The notes beneath the pieces were generated by a model. The model did no database searches, had not been told where the DNA came from, and saw only the letters and a program-made list of their open reading frames with translations. A DNA stretch of 14,358 bases from Kiritimatiellia bacterium (lineage in GTDB: Bacteria; Verrucomicrobiota; Kiritimatiellia; RFP12; UBA1067): contig JAFVZE010000356.1 in NCBI GenBank assembly GCA_017508315.1, forward strand, positions 1-14,358, given 5' to 3'. This document shows positions 1 to 6,522 of this stretch, piece after piece; position 1 is the first letter of the stretch, and every line of letters begins with the position of its first letter. A program made the translations under genes and the position numbers.

Positions 1-225
1 ATTGCCGCTTGTCGGCTCGATTATGGTCGCGCCGGGCTTGAGCGCGCCGGACTTCTCCGCCTCGTCGATCATCGCAAGGGCGATGCGGTCTTTGACGCTG
101 CCGCCGGGGTTGAAGTATTCGACCTTGGCGAGTACGCGCGCGCCGCCTTGGTTAAGCCTGTCCGATATCTCGACCAGCGGAGAGCCGCCGATTTTTTCGA
201 GAATGTTCTCTGCGATATTGCTCAT
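1..225 (-). CDS. cysK: Cysteine synthase (O-acetylserine sulfhydrylase), N-terminal part, cut by window edge
   Basis: The first 75 residues of a PLP-dependent cysteine synthase, which makes L-cysteine from O-acetylserine and sulfide in the cytoplasm. Seen in the sequence: the opening NILEKIGGSPLVEI (residues 7-20), the segment NPGGSVKDR (39-47) whose Lys45 is the expected Schiff-base lysine, and EPTSGN (70-75), the start of the substrate and phosphate loop typical of the family. The ATG at 225-223 is preceded by AAGGAG (240-235) at a 9-nt spacing, which fixes the start. The remaining three quarters of the protein lie beyond position 1. It has its own promoter and is functionally unrelated to the hydrolase genes upstream, so I treat it as a separate housekeeping transcription unit. 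CysK and CysM are not fully separable from this fragment, but the N-terminus reads as CysK-like. Confidence 0.93.
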   Translation of the reverse strand, partial: MSNIAENILEKIGGSPLVEISDRLNQGGARVLAKVEYFNPGGSVKDRIALAMIDEAEKSGALKPGATIIEPTSGN

Positions 226-254
226 AGCGCTAAACTCCTTCGTTCAACGCGTCA

Positions 255-263
255 ATTATACCA
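255..263 (-). promoter_or_regulatory. Extended -10 promoter of cysK
   Basis: On the minus strand the sequence reads TGGTATAAT: a perfect TATAAT (260-255) with a TGn extension (263-261). No good -35 is found 16-18 nt upstream, which is normal for extended -10 promoters. The expected transcription start near 248 would leave a leader of roughly 20-25 nt carrying the AAGGAG site. It lies in the 122-bp gap between the 690-aa hydrolase gene and cysK, and implies that cysK is transcribed independently. Confidence 0.65.
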
Positions 264-347
264 AAAGGGCGTTTTGCGTTGGTTGTTTTTGACGGCGCCT
301 GTTATATCGGCGTCGCGGAAAAAGCGTTTGCCGGATCTGCGGTACGC

Positions 348-2420
348 TCAATCCTCGGCGGACGCCCGGGGGATTTTCACAAGCGCATGCTCAAAAGGAC
401 CTAAACCGAAAGTCAGCCCTTTGACGCTTCGGGCCACCGTGCCGCCGCCGGTCAACCGTTCGAGCCCTCTTCCCGCAAAATCGATGTCCACCGTGCCTGA
501 AAGCGGCCGAGGCTTCAGATTGCAGATAAGCGCATATACCGCGTCATCGTCCCGCCAGGTGCGGACACGCGCGTCCGCCGGCACATTGCGCGGTTTCGGT
601 CCTTCGTCCTTCAAAATCACCGGTATCTGGGCCTTGACCTCGGCCGAAGCGTCGCAGACGGCCTTCCAAGACTCCCTGAACTCTTCATCGCCGAAAATCT
701 TGGCTTTTCTGTTCCAGTGCAGCATCTGTCCGTACGCGTAATGCACAAGCCCGTTCGCGCCGGCCGCGATGTACTGCCAGCACATGGCCCGAAACTCCTT
801 CGCGGTCGGGAAACGCAGTTTGCGCCATTCTTCATTCTTCATGCTGCGCCGGTAATCCCATCCTCTGGCATATGCCTGCGGGACCGGCCACTGGTGAAGA
901 ATCCCTCCGCACGCATCACGCATTTTTTCAAGCTTCTCCACCCCCCGCCACACCGCCGCGCGATCGGGTTCGAGCAGTTCCGGAGAATCCCCCCTCATGC
1001 GGATGCAGTAGTAGTCGATTCCGAACACGTCAAAGCCGCCTCGCAGATACGGAACATAGGCTTCCATGTTGCCTACACCGTAATGCGGATGGTCTGGATC
1101 TATCCTGCGGATCAGTTCCGCGCGTTGCGCATAGAGCGGCCCCATCCACGGAAAGAACTCGTCGCTCGTATACCAGGCCAGAACGGCGGGATGCCTCTTA
1201 AGGCTGTTCACGTAGCGCGCAAGTTCCGCCCGGGCGTCCTCTTCCGTTTCCAGTCCGGGAAGAGGCGCCACATTCGAATATCGCGGACGTTTCTTCATCG
1301 AATTGAGAAGATACGTTTTACTGCACAGCGTAGGCATCACGTAAAGACCGTGTTTCCAGAATTTGTCGAGTATGTCGGTATTCATCGGCATGTCGTACGT
1401 CTGCAGACAGTTGAACGGTCCTTTCGCGTAAAGCTCCAGGACATCAGGCATCTCTTTCAGATCGCCGTCGTGCCAGAACATACCGAGCGGGAAAAACCGT
1501 CTGCCGTTGACGATTGCCCGTCCGCATCCGTCAAGGTACACGCGCGGCATCTTCGCGCCGGGCGCGAGACGTTCAAAGGGAATCGTGCGCGAATCGAGCG
1601 TTTTGCCCTCGAGCGTGGAAAGCGTCACCCGCACATCGTTGACGCCGACGGCGAAATCCTCCGTTTTGAGAGTGACGCGCGCCCAGCGGCGGCAAATCTC
1701 GTCGGCGGAAACGGTGCGCATGTCTCCGGACGCGCCCTTGAACGTGAATGTGCAGCGCAGCGTATCGATCGGAGTGTCTTTCGGATCGAAACCAAGTCCG
1801 GACGAAAAAGACACGCTCCCTTCCCTGCTCTTGCCGCGGTACGCGGACGACACCGGCATCGTCAACGCCCTTCTGTCGATAACGCGCACGAGCAGATCGT
1901 CCACCGCCACGACGCCCGACGATGCGGGAAGCGTAAAGAACTCAAACACGCTGCGCGAGACGTCGGACTGCAAATGCGGCACTTCAAAGCGGATTTCCGA
2001 CCACCCCTCGCCATCCACCGGCAGACGGCTGAAAATCGCCTCGAATCCCATTCCGGCGCCGCCGCTCCATTTTCCCTCAAGATCCCACCATTCTATGTCG
2101 CACAGCTTCGCCGGCGGCGGCTTGGCGCCGGCTTCGACGATTTTCGCGCGGCACGACACCTCCAGCTTCATGCCGGGGCGAAACGCCGTTAGAGGATATT
2201 GGAGTAGCGACGGCTTTTTCCCGTCCTTCGGGGTGCGCCAGACAAGTGCGCGGGAACCGTCCGCGCCGACTCCGGCCTCGACGCTCCAACCTCCCCCAAG
2301 TCCGCGCCAGTGAGATAAGTCACCGTCGAAATCGTCACGGAAAAGCGTTTTGTCCGCAGCTCCAGCAAACGCACATACCGCCACGGAAACGACGGTTATT
2401 CCTCTTTTTACCTTGCCCAT
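348..2420 (-). CDS. Secreted modular glycoside hydrolase-like protein (clan GH-A-like barrel), 690 aa
   Basis: Probably a secreted or periplasmic carbohydrate-active enzyme; family and substrate not recognised. Residues 1-21 form a Sec signal peptide (MGKVKRG, hydrophobic core, FAGA). Residues about 24-182 look like a jelly-roll carbohydrate-binding-type domain (RDDFDGDLSHW opening, VAVDDLLVRV end). About 195-290 is a beta-sandwich linker, about 295-600 a TIM-barrel-like domain (IVNGRRFFPLGMFW, NCLQTYDMP, HGLYVMPT), and the rest a C-terminal beta domain. LAWYTSDE (414-421) matches the beta4-end position where clan GH-A enzymes carry the acid/base; Glu421 is the candidate. The second acidic residue is not obvious. 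The ATG at 2420 is chosen because AAGGAG (2433-2428) sits 7 nt upstream; the longer frame starting MWSD only re-reads the gene remnant upstream. The barrel resembles that of the 990-aa protein (3534-6506), so the two are probably distant paralogues. It is the last gene of the unit and no convincing terminator follows. Confidence 0.8.
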   Translation of the reverse strand: MGKVKRGITVVSVAVCAFAGAADKTLFRDDFDGDLSHWRGLGGGWSVEAGVGADGSRALVWRTPKDGKKPSLLQYPLTAFRPGMKLEVSCRAKIVEAGAKPPPAKLCDIEWWDLEGKWSGGAGMGFEAIFSRLPVDGEGWSEIRFEVPHLQSDVSRSVFEFFTLPASSGVVAVDDLLVRVIDRRALTMPVSSAYRGKSREGSVSFSSGLGFDPKDTPIDTLRCTFTFKGASGDMRTVSADEICRRWARVTLKTEDFAVGVNDVRVTLSTLEGKTLDSRTIPFERLAPGAKMPRVYLDGCGRAIVNGRRFFPLGMFWHDGDLKEMPDVLELYAKGPFNCLQTYDMPMNTDILDKFWKHGLYVMPTLCSKTYLLNSMKKRPRYSNVAPLPGLETEEDARAELARYVNSLKRHPAVLAWYTSDEFFPWMGPLYAQRAELIRRIDPDHPHYGVGNMEAYVPYLRGGFDVFGIDYYCIRMRGDSPELLEPDRAAVWRGVEKLEKMRDACGGILHQWPVPQAYARGWDYRRSMKNEEWRKLRFPTAKEFRAMCWQYIAAGANGLVHYAYGQMLHWNRKAKIFGDEEFRESWKAVCDASAEVKAQIPVILKDEGPKPRNVPADARVRTWRDDDAVYALICNLKPRPLSGTVDIDFAGRGLERLTGGGTVARSVKGLTFGLGPFEHALVKIPRASAED

Positions 2421-2436
2421 TGTAACTCTCCTTGAA

Positions 2437-2515
2437 TTATCTGACCACAACGGTCATTCCGCGGCGCTTGCCGATCGCGAGCGTACCGTATTGCGGACAT
2501 GATTTCGCTTTTAAT
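2437..2515 (-). pseudogene. Internally deleted remnant of a second beta-helix surface-protein gene
   Basis: This 79-nt stretch matches both ends of the intact gene at 9735-6523. Leader and start: from 2534, taaatcaaggag and the following 33 nt align without gaps to the ribosome site and first codons of the intact gene, with about 8-9 mismatches in 45; the start codon position is ATT instead of ATG. End: from about 2485 to 2437, 45 of 48 nt match the last 16 codons, reading TLAIGKRRGMTVVVR and a TAA stop, against TLAIGKRRGTTVVVR with TGA in the intact gene. The two ends meet near 2490-2495, about 3.1 kb is missing if the lost gene was as long as its sibling, and they are in different frames. 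So it encodes no product. It sits directly in front of the 690-aa hydrolase gene exactly as the intact copy sits in front of the 990-aa one. Confidence 0.82.
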
Positions 2516-2548
2516 GATTTATCTCCTTGATTTAGGATTCTTCGTGTC

Positions 2549-3454
2549 TCATATTCTCCGCATGCCGTTTTCCGCTATCCATCGGCGCGAAATCTCGACG
2601 GAGGCGAGCTTCCGGCTGACAAGCGAGGTGGGATGGAAAACCAGCCCGCTCAAACGCCGCTCGGCCATGAGTTCGCCGCCGATTTCTAGCTGACGGCGCA
2701 TCAGATGTTCGGGCACCGGCGAGCCGGAGCCGAAATCCCACATGTATACACCCATGATAAGCGCTTTTTCCGGCCCCACAAGATCGCGCACCTTGCGGAT
2801 ATCGTCCTTCATGCCGGGAATGTTTCTGGCGTACCAGAACCAGACCGATATCTGATCGCACAGACTGAGCATATCTTTGAACTCAGGTTTAATCCCTTCC
2901 TGGTCCGGATACAGAACGCTCGCCAGCTTGAAACCGTCGTTATCAAGCGTCCGTCTGAACTCCACGAGGTCCTCCGGCCTGCTCAGGGATTGCGGAGTGA
3001 AGAAATCGTCAAGCCATACGGTCGTGAGATTGGGATTGTCTTTGCGCAGAGCTTTGGCAAGCTCGTACTTGCTCCTCCACGATCCCTCAGCCCCGTCGAC
3101 GACGGAAAAGGCGATACGCTTTATGTCTTTGAAAGTCTTGAGATACGCCGCGCAATCCTCCGCCTTCGGCAGATTCGCATAACGGCAGACGCAGACGTTG
3201 GGAATACCGAGATAACGGCAGGCGTCGTTCATTTCGATCGGCTCGGCGGGCGGAATGCCTGCGGTATGCCGCGGCTTGTCGAAAGCGGCGCCGCCATGGC
3301 CCCACATCCAGAGCCGGTCGCGGATCACGTCCTCGTACGGAGGCGAAACGGCAGGCGAATCGTCCGCGCCGGCAAAGACGCGGCAGCCACCGCCGAGCGC
3401 CGCAAGCGCCCCCGCGCCCGCGAGCTTTCCGACAAAATCTCTTCTTGTCTGCAT
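2549..3454 (-). CDS. Tat-exported protein of unknown function, possibly TIM-barrel, 301 aa
   Basis: I do not recognise the family. Residues 1-32 form a twin-arginine signal: TRRDFVGKL (3-11), then an Ala/Gly/Leu-rich stretch ending GGGCRVFAGA. Cys24 could be a lipidation site, but the -3 residue is Gly, not Leu, so this is doubtful. The mature part (about 270 residues) alternates strands and helices in a way that suggests an alpha/beta barrel: IKRIAFSVVDG, TTVWLDDFF (144-152), GFKLASVLYP, ISVWFWYAR (202-210), ALIMGVYMWDFG (231-242), LSGLVFHP. Asp149/Asp150 and Asp240 lie at strand ends where catalytic acids often sit; this is inference. The ATG at 3454 is chosen because the Tat motif begins right after it and AAAGG lies upstream; the upstream TTG would bury the motif. 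It lies 79 bp after the 990-aa gene. That gap has only a poor promoter candidate (TTGACC, 15-nt spacer, TAAACT), so it is probably read from the upstream operon. Confidence 0.78.
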   Translation of the reverse strand: MQTRRDFVGKLAGAGALAALGGGCRVFAGADDSPAVSPPYEDVIRDRLWMWGHGGAAFDKPRHTAGIPPAEPIEMNDACRYLGIPNVCVCRYANLPKAEDCAAYLKTFKDIKRIAFSVVDGAEGSWRSKYELAKALRKDNPNLTTVWLDDFFTPQSLSRPEDLVEFRRTLDNDGFKLASVLYPDQEGIKPEFKDMLSLCDQISVWFWYARNIPGMKDDIRKVRDLVGPEKALIMGVYMWDFGSGSPVPEHLMRRQLEIGGELMAERRLSGLVFHPTSLVSRKLASVEISRRWIAENGMRRI

Positions 3455-3533
3455 TTCCGCACCTTTCTTCAGTAGTTTACCGTAGAGCAAAAAGGGTCAA
3501 CCGACCGCCAGACATCCATGTCCCCCGCACTTT

Positions 3534-6506
3534 CTAAGGTTCTATGAACCAGGCCGCGCTGCCCGCCGAAGGCAGGGATATGTCGAGAAATCCCGCCGGA
3601 ACGATACTCAGTTCGCCCTCGCCGCCGATCAGGTTCACGTTACCTCCGCAGACACCTTCCGCTCTTCCGCTCTGTTTCGCATACACCAGATTCGCGGCGA
3701 CAAGCGCGTAACCTCCGCGGCCGTTCTTCCAAAGCGCATAGACGATGTTGCCGTCGCGGCCGCGACGAATGCATTCCGATTCGGGATGCGCCGTCATATC
3801 GAGCCACTTGAGCGCCGTGCCGTAGCTGCGCCCCATCTCATCCCAAAGATCCTTGTGCTCGGGACAGCCGATGAAATTCATATAACCGACGATGTGGTTT
3901 ACAAGCCCGACGTAAACGTTGTTGCGGTACTCGACGGGCAACGGTTCGCGGAAGCCTTCGTTCGTGCCGTAGGTCTGCAGCCATATGATGCCCGGCTTCG
4001 ATGTCGCCAGAGTGCGCCCGTTCAGGATGCGCGCGACGCGCTCGTGGGCCTGCAGCGCGCCATAGCCGTAGTGAAGGTGGGAGTAGGGGTAACTGTCCAG
4101 CGAATAGAAATCCGTCGCCCCTTCTTCGGCGTAAAACGGCATGCCGTCGGAAACCGTTGTCCAGTTCCAGTTGATGAAGTGGAGCCGCGCGGGATCAACG
4201 TTCTTGATCGCGCGATATCCTGCGGGATATTCCTCTCGCCTCACGTTGAACGCCGTCTCCCACATCGGCGCGATCTCGTCCACATAGTACCAGCCGAGGA
4301 TATCCTGCTTAAACTCAGCGAACTCCTCGATATGTTTCGCTCTCTCCGCCGACAGGGCGACAAGCCCTTTTTTGTGGGAAGTTCTGCTCCAGACGATGAA
4401 TTTGAATCCTGCGTCGGCGAAAATCCGCATGGTTTTCCGCCGGAACTCCGGCGTAACGCTTCGCGCCCAGGGAGCCCACATCTCGGGCATCGGCATAATC
4501 GTATTGAAATTACGCGATTTCAGTTCGTCTATATGCCACTTCGTCGGCAGCTCGCCCTTGAGGTTGTACCAGCTGTAAACCACAGGAAAGAACGCTTTGC
4601 CGTCCATTTCGAGATGGAGTTTGAAACGGTTGATCCTCGTATGGCGCGTACCCCGCGCCGCCTTGCGAAAATGCGTCTTCGCCGTTCCGTTCGCGGCTTT
4701 CACCACGATTTCGCAACATCCCTCGGGCAGGGCGGAAATGTCGAACGAAACTTCTCCGTTCCTCACGGCCGCCGTCGCAACCGCCGCTCCGCCGCTGTAC
4801 AGCGAAGCCGTCGCCTCGCCTTCGGCGTCCATGACCTTCGCGCGCACCGTCCGCTCGCCCGTACAGAAATCGAACTCCGCGGCGATGCGCGGCGCAACGG
4901 CCCTGACGCCGCGCGGCATGCCGGTAAGACGCATATAAGAGCCCGAAGCGTGAAAGCCACCGCGGATCGCCGAATAGTAGCGCGGCTTTGCGCCGTCAAA
5001 ATCGGTGACGCCTGCGTTGAACCGCCAGCATTCTCCGTCCGGTTTGTCGAAAAGCGCAAGCGGCAGTCCGAATTCGGCGCGCCATCCTTTCCCGGTCTCG
5101 ACGGCTCGATACGTCCAGCCACCGTCTACAGCCACCCCCTGCGCACCCCGCGTCGCCGCCGAAGCGCCGTTGCGTCCGCCCATGAACTGGATGAACGGCG
5201 AACCGTTTCCGCTCGATGAAACGAACAGCTCGACCGCATCATTGCCGAGCACGAGCGGTTTACCCGTCTGCATCTTCACCGCCGGCTTTTTGCCGCTGTC
5301 GCATTCGACGTCGACGAACAGCGTACCGCGGCGGCGGCGGACGAACATCCGGTACTTCGACGACTCCGTCACGGCGAAATCCGGCAGCGGATGAAAGTCA
5401 GTAAGGATCTTCGCCCCGGAGCGGTCCGCCGCCTCCGGCACCTCGAACGTGCGGATTTCCGCCGTCTTGACGACCGTCTGCCCGCCGGAGCGCAGATCTG
5501 GCAAGTTACCGTCGGAAGGATTCGGTTTCCACGGCAGCGGTTCGACGCCGGCATGCAGCATCGGCGCGGCATAATAGAGCGCATGACCGCCGTACACGAT
5601 CATCGCGCTGCCCTCGCGCTGGCTTTTGACAAGATGCGCCTTCATGATGCATCTCCGCCATTCTTTGTCCAGCGCGAACGTTTCGGTCATGCCCGCGAAC
5701 TTGAGCGACAGTCTGGCCGCCGGCGAATCGGACTTCGCCCAGAGCGAAAACACATAGTCCTGACCGCCGGCGAGCGGCCCCATGCGCACGCTCGTCGCGT
5801 ACACGCCTTCAACGAACACGGTCCTCGCGCCCTTGACGGGTGATGCCGTATCGTCGGCCATCCGGAAGTACCGGCCCTCGTGAACGCCGGGACGAAACGT
5901 GTTGAAGGTGTAGCCGCTGTAGGTGTTCCACTGTTCCGGCATGCCGCCGTCGTGAAGCGTATACGTGTAGGACGAGTTGAGAATCTCGTTCGGAACCTCG
6001 CTGATCCGATTGCCCGCCTCGACGCCGACATCGTCCAGATAAGCCGTTCCGCGCGAAACCTGTAGACCCACGTAAACGCTCGCGGCCCTCGCCGGCGTCT
6101 TGAAAACCCGCTCGAACCGGGTCCAGCCGTCAAGGCTCGTCGCCTCATACGCCAGTTCCTCGCCCAGATACTTTCTGTCGCAATCGTAATGGAAAAGCCG
6201 GATGCCGAGCGAACCTGCCGCGCCTTTGATCCAACCGCTCACGGTATAGACGCCGTTCGAGGCGACAGGTACGCCGTTCACCAGAAAGGCGGTTCCCGAC
6301 GCACCAGCATGGGTATAGGAAAGGCACCGCTTCCCGCCGTGAGCCCCTTCGGAAACTACCTGAACAGTGCTCTGCGGAGACCGGTTTCCCCACCCCGCGA
6401 CATTGCCGCATTCGAAATCGCCGTTCTTCAGCAGGTTTTCTCCTGAAAAACCGATCAGACACGCGCCCGCCGCAAACGCCAGCGCCGTCGTTTTTATCTT
6501 GACCAT
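3534..6506 (-). CDS. Large secreted modular glycoside hydrolase-like protein with several binding domains, 990 aa
   Basis: Likely an extracytoplasmic carbohydrate-active protein; family and substrate not recognised. Approximate order: Sec signal peptide 1-22 (MVKIKTT, hydrophobic core, GFSG); CBM4/9-like jelly roll 24-165 (ENLLKNGDFECGNVAGW, ending TAYLDDVGVEAG); a second jelly roll 172-330 with the same logic (ILNSSYTYTLHDGGMPEQW); a CBM9/DOMON-like sandwich 360-530 (AKILTDFHPLPDF, NDAVELFVSSSG, WRAEFGLPLALF); a short beta-sandwich 535-620; a TIM-barrel-like domain 625-905; and a C-terminal beta domain. In the barrel, ILGWYYVDE (736-744) corresponds to LAWYTSDE of the 690-aa protein and puts Glu744 as candidate acid/base; Glu850 in YGTNE is a possible second acid. 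The ATG at 6506 follows AGGGGGA at 7 nt spacing and lies 16 nt after the beta-helix gene. A longer frame starting MWSD would overlap that gene and spoil the signal peptide. Confidence 0.82.
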   Translation of the reverse strand: MVKIKTTALAFAAGACLIGFSGENLLKNGDFECGNVAGWGNRSPQSTVQVVSEGAHGGKRCLSYTHAGASGTAFLVNGVPVASNGVYTVSGWIKGAAGSLGIRLFHYDCDRKYLGEELAYEATSLDGWTRFERVFKTPARAASVYVGLQVSRGTAYLDDVGVEAGNRISEVPNEILNSSYTYTLHDGGMPEQWNTYSGYTFNTFRPGVHEGRYFRMADDTASPVKGARTVFVEGVYATSVRMGPLAGGQDYVFSLWAKSDSPAARLSLKFAGMTETFALDKEWRRCIMKAHLVKSQREGSAMIVYGGHALYYAAPMLHAGVEPLPWKPNPSDGNLPDLRSGGQTVVKTAEIRTFEVPEAADRSGAKILTDFHPLPDFAVTESSKYRMFVRRRRGTLFVDVECDSGKKPAVKMQTGKPLVLGNDAVELFVSSSGNGSPFIQFMGGRNGASAATRGAQGVAVDGGWTYRAVETGKGWRAEFGLPLALFDKPDGECWRFNAGVTDFDGAKPRYYSAIRGGFHASGSYMRLTGMPRGVRAVAPRIAAEFDFCTGERTVRAKVMDAEGEATASLYSGGAAVATAAVRNGEVSFDISALPEGCCEIVVKAANGTAKTHFRKAARGTRHTRINRFKLHLEMDGKAFFPVVYSWYNLKGELPTKWHIDELKSRNFNTIMPMPEMWAPWARSVTPEFRRKTMRIFADAGFKFIVWSRTSHKKGLVALSAERAKHIEEFAEFKQDILGWYYVDEIAPMWETAFNVRREEYPAGYRAIKNVDPARLHFINWNWTTVSDGMPFYAEEGATDFYSLDSYPYSHLHYGYGALQAHERVARILNGRTLATSKPGIIWLQTYGTNEGFREPLPVEYRNNVYVGLVNHIVGYMNFIGCPEHKDLWDEMGRSYGTALKWLDMTAHPESECIRRGRDGNIVYALWKNGRGGYALVAANLVYAKQSGRAEGVCGGNVNLIGGEGELSIVPAGFLDISLPSAGSAAWFIEP

Positions 6507-6522
6507 TTCAGACTCCCCCTGA

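Noticed and set aside
270..347. Terminator after the 690-aa hydrolase gene.
   Set aside because: The best hairpin (GACG...CGTC near 290-316) has bulges and is followed by CAAAAAC, not a U-run, on the transcribed strand.
717..2192. Long open frame on the + strand opposite the 690-aa hydrolase gene (others at 3786-5219 and 9747-10907).
   Set aside because: These mirror the codon pattern of the GC-rich minus-strand genes, have no ribosome site, and their translations are Arg/His-rich with no recognisable domain.
2418..2450. Upstream extension beginning MWSD for the 690-aa protein, and the same for the 990-aa protein (6507-6536).
   Set aside because: Both come from reading the end of the beta-helix gene (or its remnant) in another frame. 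The internal ATG in each case has a good ribosome site and starts a proper signal peptide.
3495..3522. Possible promoter (TTGACC, 15-nt spacer, TAAACT) and a short inverted repeat GACATccATGTC between the 990-aa gene and the Tat-protein gene.
   Set aside because: The spacer is too short and the -10 poor; a 5-bp inverted repeat is expected by chance. Kept only as a weak possibility.
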